From positions 7,812,001 to 7,876,000 of the forward strand of contig NC_083386.1 of NCBI RefSeq assembly GCF_031755915.1: a DNA stretch of 64,000 bases. The letters run 5' to 3'. A model generated the notes under the pieces. The model was not told the DNA's origin, did not search any database, and saw nothing but the letters and a program-made list of their open reading frames with translations. The stretch's first letter is position 1. Every line of letters starts with the position of its first letter. The position numbers were made by a program, and so were the translations under genes. Positions 19,667 through 30,519 of the stretch are shown here, in pieces. This DNA comes from Ziziphus jujuba (lineage: Eukaryota; Streptophyta; Magnoliopsida; Rosales; Rhamnaceae).

Positions 19667-22600
19667 TGTCAGGACCCGTCCGGAATTCCTTCCCCGGAAC
19701 CCTAGACAGCCCTGATCCCAGGGAAACCCTACCGAACATTCCAACGGAAAATCCGGCAGAGCCTCCCCTAAGGGATTTACTTACCACAAAATTCCCTGCA
19801 CTGAAAACACACTTCAAAAATATCCCCTTATTCCTCCCACAATACTACAAATTGGTTCCACAAATTTGAGCACTTCAAAATAAATACAGTAATCCAGTGC
19901 ATAATAAATACAACAAGAATGAAAGAAATAGTACAACTGCAATAAAGAAGAACAGGGTACTTCACGAAGTAAAACAGCGATGAAGATCAAGTCCGCTCCG
20001 AGTGAACACCGACAACCTGGTACCTAGAGGAACGGAATTTAAGAGTGTGAGATGCTAATCATCTCAGTGAGCGACCCTACTACTATACCATATAATATCA
20101 CAGTAATAAGTATAAATAATAATTATTTGGATTCTCTCAAAACCCTTACAATTCTCTCAGTTGGAAAGGTTCCCCTTTGAAAACAATTTCACAAAACCCT
20201 TTATCCATATTCCCCGAAAACCAAGACATCAATTAAATACCAGAAGCGGTAACAATCATATTTTTAATTCCAATTCAGTTTCCAAACATTTTATTTTTAA
20301 AACACAGTTCTGAAAATCATTTGATGCACCCACTATATACCAGTGGCGCCAACAGTACCCAGCGTCCCAAGGTACCGCCAGACAGGAGGTTATAGAGAGA
20401 AACCGGCATACGGTCGCGTGGCGTCCCACAGCGCCGCTGCTAACCTGGTGTCCCGGCCAATGGGGGGTGGCCACCCTCTCCGATGGCATCCACAGGACAC
20501 CCTCATAATATCAACCGCGCGCTACTCACACCCACCTGCGCGCTAATCACATCACCTGCGCGCTAATCACACCCACCTGCGCGCTAATCACAACCGTGTG
20601 CACACTAACCATATCACATATACCATATCACATAATCAGAACACCAGTACGTGCACGGTGCATCTAAAAATTATAAAATCCATAAATTTAAATCATAAAA
20701 CAAATTTCACATTTTTCATAAGCATAGCGGGCATAATCCATCCGCTTGAACCGGGAAATTCTCCACAATTTCCTTATAATCCATACCATAAATTCCATGA
20801 TTTTCAAATCCACCAACTCCCAAAATCCATCAATTCAAATATCCACATTTTTCCAAGCATAATAATTTCTCGAAATATCATAATCAAATCTCATAATATT
20901 CCATGGGCATATTTTATAAAAATTGAAATCACCAATATAACCAAATATTTTCCTTGAAATATTTGAAAATCAAATCGTGCCCAATTTAATATTAAAACCA
21001 CACCAATTTCAAAATCCTCAAAACCATAAATTAATTTCACATGGCATAAATTCGTAGAATTCGCATTTTCTTAAATCCAATAAATTCATAAATAATTCTA
21101 CAATAATCCAATAAATATTTGGCACATAGAAATTAAATTCCAAATATTTAAATCACACATTATATATTCACCAATTAAATTCCCAAAATTAATTTGAAGG
21201 TGGGTCACTCACCTGGAGCACGCAATTAACCCATGATCCACTACGGGATCAATTCTACGACTCACCGGTGCTCCTAGAACAAAATTCACAGACAGTCAAA
21301 TAAATTAATATTTTATTCGGGTAAATAATACCCGGTACCCGGGGGGTCAAAACACAAACGATAACTAAAATTTACGAATCATATACCGAATCGAAGCTTG
21401 AGTGATGCTAATCACAGATCCGGTCTTAATTTCGGATGATCGTACCCGACGGGGTCGGAATTTTATCGGGAAGCTTTTCGGGTTTCGGCTCCGCAATTCT
21501 CCCAAACCGTCGCGAATTGGTGGAAACGGAAGTCGGATTTGGGTTCAGGAGGTCGAACACTGCGGACTGGAGCTGGCCGGAATTTTCGGGGTACTCGCCG
21601 GAACAGTAATTTCCGGCGGCCGCCACGTCACCGGCAACCGTCGCCGGAACAGTAATTTCCGACGGTGGCCGTTTGCTGTGAAATTTTGCAGATTTGTAGA
21701 TCGTGAGGAGAGCAATCCAACGGGACCGACGGTGAGCAAAACGGAGGTCGGACGGCGGAGAAATCACCGTTTGAAGATTTTCGACCCCTCGCCGGAAAAC
21801 GCTCCGATCCCGGCGCGTCGGTGGTCCGATGGCCGTGATTTTTGGTGGGTAGGCCGGATTTGAGGAGAGGATGCTGGGTGTATGGCGCGTGTACTGTATA
21901 TCGGCCGGAATAGTGCCGATTCGCGGTGGCCGGCGGTGGAGGGGAAAAATCGCCGCCAAACTTCGGACGTCCGATCCGGGCGCGTCCGGCGGCCGTTCGC
22001 CGTGAAATTTGGAGGTTTTGCCGGAAATGAGGTGGGCAATCTGGCTGGCCGGCGCGTGTACAGTAACTAGGCCGGAAAAACGTGAAAATGGCCGGCGGCC
22101 GGCGGGTCCTCTCTCTCTCTTTCTCTCTTCTCTCTCTCTTTCTCTCTCTTCTCTCTCTTTCTCTCTCTTCCCCGAGAGTTTTTCAAAATTAAAACCCTGC
22201 GTGACACTGTTCATGCCACGTGGTCCACTCAGAAGCTGACACGTGGCATTTCACTGTTCACGACCCAAAAACATTAAAATAATACGGTATCCGGTAAACT
22301 TCAAACGTCCATAACTTTTTAACCGGATGTCCGTTTTGAGCGTGCCGCTAGTCTGTGAACTCGTATCGACGAGCACTTCACAACCATGCATGAGTCAAAG
22401 CTCAATTCCCCATAAACAAAAAGTCAACTCCGGCACCCCTTGGACAGTTTGGACCGCAACTTGTTTCGTCCATAACTTTCAAACCGTAGCTCCGTTTTCG
22501 ACGTGCTACCAGTCTACGAACTCGTGGCATCGTGCACTTCGCCACGGTGCCCTAGTCATCTCGAAATTCCCACCGAGTCAAAAAGTCAACTTTTGACCCC

Positions 22601-22673
22601 TTTGGTCAACGGTCAACAGTCAACCTCGGTCAACGTGCACGGATTCCGGTGCGATTTGGGACGGGGTGTTACA
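19667..22673 (-). repeat. Gypsy array LTR 2 (middle)
   Basis: 3007 bp, the same as LTR 1 and LTR 3 except for one difference noticed: T at 21399 where LTR 1 (15030) and LTR 3 (27768) have C. This changes ctcgag to cttgag on the plus strand. The comparison was by eye and may have missed others. Confidence 0.95.
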
Positions 22674-22717
22674 GCCTTCCCCCCTTACAAAAATTTCGTC
22701 CTCGAAATTTTCGCGCG

Positions 22718-23698
22718 TCACTGGAACAAACAAGGGTTCTGATCACGCACCTGCGCTTCAGGCTCCCATGTCGCTTCCTCGACTAAGTGGTTCCTTGCCA
22801 ACCAATCCATGCCCAACACTACTTCAAGTCCGGATAGATCCAACAGGATCAGGTCTGCTTCCATCACTTGATCTGTGAAATCGTCGGGCGTAGTCCTGGC
22901 TCCCTGCTGCGTCATAGCAAACACCCGGCCTTGACTTGTCTGCTGGGGTCTCCTTCCTCTACCTCGACTCGATCCTGCAGACGGCTGGACTGATCCCGAA
23001 GAAACTCCTACTGGCTGACTCCCCTGGGAACTCTGTCCTGGAAATATCCCCGTATGCTGTGTCCGTCGACCTGCTTCTAGCACACTGCTGCTACCATAAG
23101 GGCAATCCCTCCTTGTGTGGCCTGGCTGCCCACACCGAAAGCATAAACCATCCATCTGACACTGCCCAGAATGATTCCCCCTACAAAGTGGACAAATCTG
23201 CGGAGAACCAATGCGTGACTGCTGATACGAGCTTGCATCCACACTGATCGAATGGCGAGCTGGCTGGGGCATGCGATAACTATCTCTCCTCTGGAATCTG
23301 CCTTGTGGGCTTAACCCATCACTGTCTGAGCCTGAGCTATGGCTCTTCTTAGCTGCCCCTTGTCGAGGTACTCCGCTATACGAACCTTCGAATGATCTGC
23401 GCCTCGAGGGTCTGTGTATCTCCTCCTGTCTCTCTAGCTCGAGCGCTGCATCCCTGGCGGACTGATAGGTGGGATGTACTGATCCAGAAAGGGTGTAGCC
23501 GATACTCTCTTTCAATCCATCTATGAACCTCACCTTCTTCGTGTGATCGTCGGGAATTAGGTGCATGTAGAATTCTGATAGTTCTCGGAATCTCCTCTCG
23601 TACTCTGTCACCGTCATGTTCCCCTGTCGTAGTTCCTCGAACTCTCTCCTTCTTGCTTCACGGTAGGCAGGAGGACAAAACTCAGTAGAGAAGGCCAT
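22718..23698 (-). pseudogene. Gag fragment fused to protease scrap and pol tail, unit 2
   Basis: Same 326-codon frame as in unit 1, with the two zinc knuckles, the missing protease active site and the pol-tail fusion. Codons read the same, so the two units duplicated recently. Confidence 0.8.
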
Positions 23699-23713
23699 CT
23701 TGAACTGATCCCA

Positions 23714-24339
23714 CGTATGCCTTGCACGAACAACTGGGCTAACTTCTCGGGTGAAAAACGTTCTCGTACCGGTAGGAAGTGTGCCGACTTGGTGAGACGA
23801 TCAATGATTACCCAAATGTCGTCGTACCTTCTAGGTGTGGAAGGAAGCTTGAATACGAAGTCCATGTTGAGTTCTTCCCACTTCCATACGGGAATCGGTA
23901 AAGGTTGGAGTAGTCCCGAAGGCTTCTGTCTTTCTGCTTTCACTTGTTGACAAATCAAACACTTTGATACAAAGTCTGCCACTTCTCTCTTCATACCAAT
24001 CCACCAATAATACTTAACAAGCGTCCGATACATCTTGGTACTTCCCGGATGCATCGCATACATCGAGCTATGCGCCTCCTCTAAAATCTCCTTCTTGAGT
24101 CCTGGAATATCCGGAACACAAAGTCGTCCTTTATACACGAGGGCTCCATCCCTCCTTATGGAAAATTCCGGATCAAGACCTTCTTGTACCTTGCCCTTAA
24201 TTGTCCTCAACTTAGGATCTTCCATTTGGGTCTCTACTATACGATCCACCAACACCGGTCGTACCTGGAAGCTAGCCATGAGAACTCCTGAAGCATGCAT
24301 CCTTAAACCAACAACCAACTCTCGTAACTCGATCAGCAA
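23714..24339 (-). pseudogene. Integrase N-terminal fragment, unit 2
   Basis: Same H2C2 plus partial core fragment as in unit 1, again cut after FSPEKLAQLFV and joined one base out of frame to gag. Confidence 0.85.
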
Positions 24340-26035
24340 TCCAAAAGGTAAGATTAGAACTTAAGTCTAATTTTCTCAAATACTGGTATCACCAAGTTAA
24401 GGTTGAGATTAATTCACTTGTCTTCGATTACCCTCCTAGTACTTACAATTATAAAACCCTTGCTCCTCATTGATTTACCAATAGTCTTAACCTCGACAAA
24501 CATCAATCTTTCTTTTAACTAAATTCATCAAGGTCATGAATAAAATTCTCAACATCCAAATATCATTCTTGAAAACCCTAAGTTTTTCCCATTTCAAATA
24601 AATTCCATGAATCCACACCTCAAGCAATAAGGAATTTAAATCTTAATTCTAGCATCACCACCAATACTATGAACAAATCACTAGATCCTTAACCCAATAA
24701 AGTATTCCACACTCCTTAAATTCTAACTCCGTCCCAAAAATCATACTCCTTATCATTGTAAATTATCACCAACAATATCAACCACTTGATTCGATAAAGC
24801 ACCACCAATACGAACCTTAAATCTCCAAGGAAATAAGATATCAAGATCTTAGCTTCTAGAATGAAAAATAACCATGCTTAAACATCCAACCATGCCTAAG
24901 GAATCATCCTTATCTCATTAACCTCATCAACCACCAAGTAGAACTTTAGTCGCTATCCGGAGCTTGCTTGATTCTCTAAACGCTGTCGTACCTTCTCTTT
25001 GTGAATGATAGTTTAAGCACGAAATCCATATTTACATCTCCCTACTTTTGCTTATCGGTGACCTAAGTACCTTTATTCGGATCTTGCAACTTCCTTTATC
25101 GTGCCAAACCACCATGTCATCCAGTGAGCATTCCATACGTCTTGGTACCCTTGGGGTGTATCGCATACTTTGAATCGCGTGCTTCCTTTAAGATCTCCTT
25201 TTTGAACTCAACGATACCCTGCTTTGGATTCTCGACTGGCGATACTTAACCCTTAAGTCGCTCTTGGAAAAACCATAACATAAAACAAATAATAAAATAT
25301 ATTTTTCAAATATACCTAACTTGCATAGGCAATTGTTAAAACTCCACATTGAAATTCATATCTTAAAATTCATAGCATAAAATAAAATATGCACGCTTGT
25401 AATGGAGGTACGTACGACACCTTCTACATGTTACGTAATCCATGATTCCAACTGTCGCCGACACTCTGCTACCAATACAAACCAGGGTGGTTGCCTATAT
25501 TGGCCGTCCAATTCCCCGGGCTCGTAGGCAACATGATCATGGGGCTAGCTCTACATGGACCACATTGGTTCGCCGCCTCCATATGGTGCAGTATAATATC
25601 AAACAATATAACATACAGATACATGTATGAACACAAACCAAAAATACTTGAATAAAACACCTTGAAAAGCATTTAAATTTTGATAATCGATCGGGAAAAT
25701 ATTTTGACGCCTTGAAATCGATCGACACACATCCTTAGGCAATCATCATTCTTCTCCATGAACGAAACGGATACCATTCACGATGATAAGCTTGACCTTC
25801 AAAAAGAAAAGGCATCCTCGACCATCGACTAGGCCATAGGAATTTCCCGTTAGGCTAGATGATCCTAATTGACACCCTCGAAGATTAGAGTTATTCAAAC
25901 TCGGGCAACGAATTTACTTCGAGACAAACAGAAAGAACGCTTTCACACGGGTAAAACGAGAGATTAAACACGGATAGGATGCACAACAATGCACAGTCCC
26001 TTAGGAATACTAGAACCTAGAGCTCTGATACCAAC

Positions 26036-29000
26036 TGTCAGGACCCGTCCGGAATTCCTTCCCCGGAACCCTAGACAGCCCTGATCCCAGGGAAACCCTA
26101 CCGAACATTCCAACGGAAAATCCGGCAGAGCCTCCCCTAAGGGATTTACTTACCACAAAATTCCCTGCACTGAAAACACACTTCAAAAATATCCCCTTAT
26201 TCCTCCCACAATACTACAAATTGGTTCCACAAATTTGAGCACTTCAAAATAAATACAGTAATCCAGTGCATAATAAATACAACAAGAATGAAAGAAATAG
26301 TACAACTGCAATAAAGAAGAACAGGGTACTTCACGAAGTAAAACAGCGATGAAGATCAAGTCCGCTCCGAGTGAACACCGACAACCTGGTACCTAGAGGA
26401 ACGGAATTTAAGAGTGTGAGATGCTAATCATCTCAGTGAGCGACCCTACTACTATACCATATAATATCACAGTAATAAGTATAAATAATAATTATTTGGA
26501 TTCTCTCAAAACCCTTACAATTCTCTCAGTTGGAAAGGTTCCCCTTTGAAAACAATTTCACAAAACCCTTTATCCATATTCCCCGAAAACCAAGACATCA
26601 ATTAAATACCAGAAGCGGTAACAATCATATTTTTAATTCCAATTCAGTTTCCAAACATTTTATTTTTAAAACACAGTTCTGAAAATCATTTGATGCACCC
26701 ACTATATACCAGTGGCGCCAACAGTACCCAGCGTCCCAAGGTACCGCCAGACAGGAGGTTATAGAGAGAAACCGGCATACGGTCGCGTGGCGTCCCACAG
26801 CGCCGCTGCTAACCTGGTGTCCCGGCCAATGGGGGGTGGCCACCCTCTCCGATGGCATCCACAGGACACCCTCATAATATCAACCGCGCGCTACTCACAC
26901 CCACCTGCGCGCTAATCACATCACCTGCGCGCTAATCACACCCACCTGCGCGCTAATCACAACCGTGTGCACACTAACCATATCACATATACCATATCAC
27001 ATAATCAGAACACCAGTACGTGCACGGTGCATCTAAAAATTATAAAATCCATAAATTTAAATCATAAAACAAATTTCACATTTTTCATAAGCATAGCGGG
27101 CATAATCCATCCGCTTGAACCGGGAAATTCTCCACAATTTCCTTATAATCCATACCATAAATTCCATGATTTTCAAATCCACCAACTCCCAAAATCCATC
27201 AATTCAAATATCCACATTTTTCCAAGCATAATAATTTCTCGAAATATCATAATCAAATCTCATAATATTCCATGGGCATATTTTATAAAAATTGAAATCA
27301 CCAATATAACCAAATATTTTCCTTGAAATATTTGAAAATCAAATCGTGCCCAATTTAATATTAAAACCACACCAATTTCAAAATCCTCAAAACCATAAAT
27401 TAATTTCACATGGCATAAATTCGTAGAATTCGCATTTTCTTAAATCCAATAAATTCATAAATAATTCTACAATAATCCAATAAATATTTGGCACATAGAA
27501 ATTAAATTCCAAATATTTAAATCACACATTATATATTCACCAATTAAATTCCCAAAATTAATTTGAAGGTGGGTCACTCACCTGGAGCACGCAATTAACC
27601 CATGATCCACTACGGGATCAATTCTACGACTCACCGGTGCTCCTAGAACAAAATTCACAGACAGTCAAATAAATTAATATTTTATTCGGGTAAATAATAC
27701 CCGGTACCCGGGGGGTCAAAACACAAACGATAACTAAAATTTACGAATCATATACCGAATCGAAGCTCGAGTGATGCTAATCACAGATCCGGTCTTAATT
27801 TCGGATGATCGTACCCGACGGGGTCGGAATTTTATCGGGAAGCTTTTCGGGTTTCGGCTCCGCAATTCTCCCAAACCGTCGCGAATTGGTGGAAACGGAA
27901 GTCGGATTTGGGTTCAGGAGGTCGAACACTGCGGACTGGAGCTGGCCGGAATTTTCGGGGTACTCGCCGGAACAGTAATTTCCGGCGGCCGCCACGTCAC
28001 CGGCAACCGTCGCCGGAACAGTAATTTCCGACGGTGGCCGTTTGCTGTGAAATTTTGCAGATTTGTAGATCGTGAGGAGAGCAATCCAACGGGACCGACG
28101 GTGAGCAAAACGGAGGTCGGACGGCGGAGAAATCACCGTTTGAAGATTTTCGACCCCTCGCCGGAAAACGCTCCGATCCCGGCGCGTCGGTGGTCCGATG
28201 GCCGTGATTTTTGGTGGGTAGGCCGGATTTGAGGAGAGGATGCTGGGTGTATGGCGCGTGTACTGTATATCGGCCGGAATAGTGCCGATTCGCGGTGGCC
28301 GGCGGTGGAGGGGAAAAATCGCCGCCAAACTTCGGACGTCCGATCCGGGCGCGTCCGGCGGCCGTTCGCCGTGAAATTTGGAGGTTTTGCCGGAAATGAG
28401 GTGGGCAATCTGGCTGGCCGGCGCGTGTACAGTAACTAGGCCGGAAAAACGTGAAAATGGCCGGCGGCCGGCGGGTCCTCTCTCTCTCTTTCTCTCTTCT
28501 CTCTCTCTTTCTCTCTCTTCTCTCTCTTTCTCTCTCTTCCCCGAGAGTTTTTCAAAATTAAAACCCTGCGTGACACTGTTCATGCCACGTGGTCCACTCA
28601 GAAGCTGACACGTGGCATTTCACTGTTCACGACCCAAAAACATTAAAATAATACGGTATCCGGTAAACTTCAAACGTCCATAACTTTTTAACCGGATGTC
28701 CGTTTTGAGCGTGCCGCTAGTCTGTGAACTCGTATCGACGAGCACTTCACAACCATGCATGAGTCAAAGCTCAATTCCCCATAAACAAAAAGTCAACTCC
28801 GGCACCCCTTGGACAGTTTGGACCGCAACTTGTTTCGTCCATAACTTTCAAACCGTAGCTCCGTTTTCGACGTGCTACCAGTCTACGAACTCGTGGCATC
28901 GTGCACTTCGCCACGGTGCCCTAGTCATCTCGAAATTCCCACCGAGTCAAAAAGTCAACTTTTGACCCCTTTGGTCAACGGTCAACAGTCAACCTCGGTC

Positions 29001-29042
29001 AACGTGCACGGATTCCGGTGCGATTTGGGACGGGGTGTTACA
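26036..29042 (-). repeat. Gypsy array LTR 3 (sense-proximal LTR)
   Basis: 3007 bp. On the minus strand this is the 5' LTR of the array, beginning TGTAACACCCCGTCCC right after the gcaga duplication (29043-29047). It would provide the promoter for the array. Confidence 0.95.
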
Positions 29043-29047
29043 GCAGA

Positions 29048-29158
29048 AGCTTCACACTGGAGCACGAGGACGTAGGTCAATTTTGACTGAACCTCGATAA
29101 AATTTCTGTGTTGATTTGTAGTTTAGATTCTTGAATTTTATTCTTAGAATACATAGCA
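29048..29158 (+). repeat. Copia 1, 3' LTR, right fragment
   Basis: The last 111 bp of the 3' LTR, from agcttcacactggagc to acatagca, followed by the atttt duplication. It matches 8404-8514 of the 5' LTR with three substitutions. Confidence 0.95.
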
Positions 29159-29163
29159 ATTTT

Positions 29164-29634
29164 ATTCAAGCTTGGAATAAAAGCTAATTAAAAACCTTAT
29201 TTTCTATTAACTCTTTGGAATAGATAAATAGGATACAGCTTTCCGCGTAGTCTCCCCTGTTCGCTCCCAAATCCTCCCCTGCCAAAAATAAATTGATAGG
29301 CCACTCAAATGATTGTGCACTTTTATTAAAAAAAAAAAAAAAAAATCATAATTAAAGTTCAAGAAACAGTGGCTCACTGCTGTTTGGTTAACTCGTTTTT
29401 CTCTTTTCCCTTTTTCAATAGGGATTATAAACTCTTTTTATAAAAAAAAAAAAAATAATAATAAATAAAAAAAAAAACTAAAAATATGTTTGTTCAACGG
29501 GAGAATGATTAAATTGGACTATACATTATATTTATATTTACCAAAATAGTAAGTCACAAAATATATTTTTAATTGAATATTAAATGGTTTAATTTATATT
29601 CCTTTACATTCAATTACCAATTTTTTAAATTCAG
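29164..29634. other. Intron 1 of protease copy 1, right part
   Basis: AT-rich sequence with A-runs between the Copia element and exon 2. It ends in the acceptor aattcag. No other feature seen. Confidence 0.6.
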
Positions 29635-30050
29635 TGGAAAACAACAAGAGACTGAAAGTAGTAGACAAGCACGGTCCGTGCTCTCAACTCCACAAAGACA
29701 ACCAGTAAAGCACCAACTCCGCTGAAATCCTCCAGCAAGATGAATACCGTGTTAATTCTATTCAGTCCCATCTTTCCAAGAACCCCATAGAAACCGACGC
29801 CACAACCATTCCATCTGAGTCCGGTGAGACCATTGGCTCCGGGAACTATATAGTGACGGTGGGACTAGGCACACCCAAAAGAGACTTGTCTCTCATATTT
29901 GACACCGGCAGTGATATCACTTGGACTCAATGTCAGCCCTGCACTGCATGCTATAAACAAAACGAACCACTCTTTGACCCTTCCAAGTTAACCTCTTACA
30001 CCAGCTTTTCCTGTATCTCCCAACAATGCTCTCTCCTAACTTCATCCACA
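29635..30050 (+). pseudogene. Protease copy 1, exon 2 (propeptide and first active site)
   Basis: Encodes the KVVDKHGPCSQL propeptide segment, ILQQDEYRVNSIQS, GNYIVTVGLGTPKRDLS and the first catalytic motif FDTGSDITWTQC, then CSLLTSSTG. There is an in-frame TAA at 29706-29708. At the 3' end the donor expected from copy 2 (GTACGT) reads GCACGT, so splicing was probably also weakened. Confidence 0.85.
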
Positions 30051-30303
30051 GGCACGTACTCCAAAACAACATAATTGTAAAAAATAAATAGATAAATAAT
30101 GCTATCTGTCAGCATTGATTCATTAGTAGACCTACATGCTGATGTGGCAGAATTTATAGACTACCATTTACTTTCCTATATAATTTTGTCCAATAGTAAA
30201 AGTCACTGTTTTGTGATGGAGGGGCTTAATTGCTCTTATCAAAGTAATATGATTAGCTCATGTCTCGTATAATTAATTTAATATTTATTGATTCCAAGAT
30301 CAG

Positions 30304-30515
30304 GTAAAACGCAAAGTTGTACTTCCCCTGCATCCCCATGCCAATACGGCGTACGATACGGTGACAAGTCGTAAACCGTTGGAGACTTTAGTAAAGAACG
30401 GATCACAATAAATCAATCCGATGTGTTTGATAATTTTCTCTTCGGCTGTGGGCATAACAACCAAGGTCTCTTCAGCAGTGCTGCGGGGTTGCCGGGCTAC
30501 GGCTTATAGCGCTTT
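30304..30515 (+). pseudogene. Protease copy 1, exon 3 remnant
   Basis: After the acceptor gatcag the frame gives SCTSPASPCQYGVRYGDKS, a stop, TVGDFSKERITINQSD, VFDNFLFGCGHNNQGLFSS and GLPGYG. These are conserved landmarks of the N-terminal lobe. Recognisable protease sequence ends soon after about 30510. The C-terminal lobe is not found downstream. Confidence 0.8.
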
Positions 30516-30519
30516 CAAG

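Larger units (their letters stand above)
22674..26035 (-). mobile_element. Gypsy array internal region, unit 2
   Basis: 3362 bp that repeats the first internal region at +6369 with no difference noticed. It holds the same polypurine tract (22674-22686), gag-derived frame, integrase fragment, fossil integrase (24997-25219), shared leader segment (about 25389-25604) and primer site (26022-26033). Confidence 0.9.
13298..29042 (-). mobile_element. Tandem Gypsy array: three LTRs and two internal regions
   Basis: A 15,745-bp minus-strand insertion flanked by the 5-bp duplication gcaga (13293-13297 and 29043-29047). It consists of LTR (3007 bp), internal (3362 bp), LTR, internal, LTR with an exact period of 6369 bp. 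Sense ends are TGTAACACCCCGTCCC and GGTCCTGACA. One flanking duplication for the whole block argues for a single insertion later lengthened by unequal exchange between LTRs, or for insertion of a pre-formed tandem. A misassembly of identical repeats cannot be excluded from the sequence. Gag and integrase relics suggest a chromovirus (Tekay/Del-like) origin. It lacks reverse transcriptase and RNase H, so it is non-autonomous. Confidence 0.9.
7822..29158 (+). mobile_element. Ty1/Copia LTR retrotransposon 1, full length, carrying a nested Gypsy array
   Basis: Plus-strand element flanked by the 5-bp target-site duplication atttt (7817-7821 and 29159-29163). Order: 5' LTR, primer site, one gag-pol ORF, purine tract, 3' LTR. 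The 3' LTR is split at 13297 by the 15.7-kb Gypsy array. Without the array the element would be about 5.6 kb. About 13 substitutions were counted by eye between its two LTRs (near 2%), so it is fairly young, and the nested array is younger. The gag N-terminus suggests the Tork/TNT1-like group of Copia. Confidence 0.95.
5234..30515 (+). pseudogene. Aspartic protease (nepenthesin/CND41-like) pseudogene, copy 1
   Basis: Plant A1 family aspartic protease, normally a secreted or plastid-targeted endopeptidase with two catalytic Asp. Three pieces remain: exon 1 (5234-5423), exon 2 (29635-about 30050) and part of exon 3 (30304-about 30515). The piece order and the donor gtaacc after exon 1 and acceptor ttcag before exon 2 match copy 2. 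The first catalytic motif, DTGSDITWTQC, is intact (Asp codon 29901-29903). Defects are an in-frame TAA at 29706-29708, a second stop within exon 3 after YGDKS, loss of frame after the glycine-rich GLPGYG segment, and absence of the whole C-terminal lobe with the second Asp. Intron 1 has grown to about 24 kb by nested transposons. Not functional. Confidence 0.85.
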
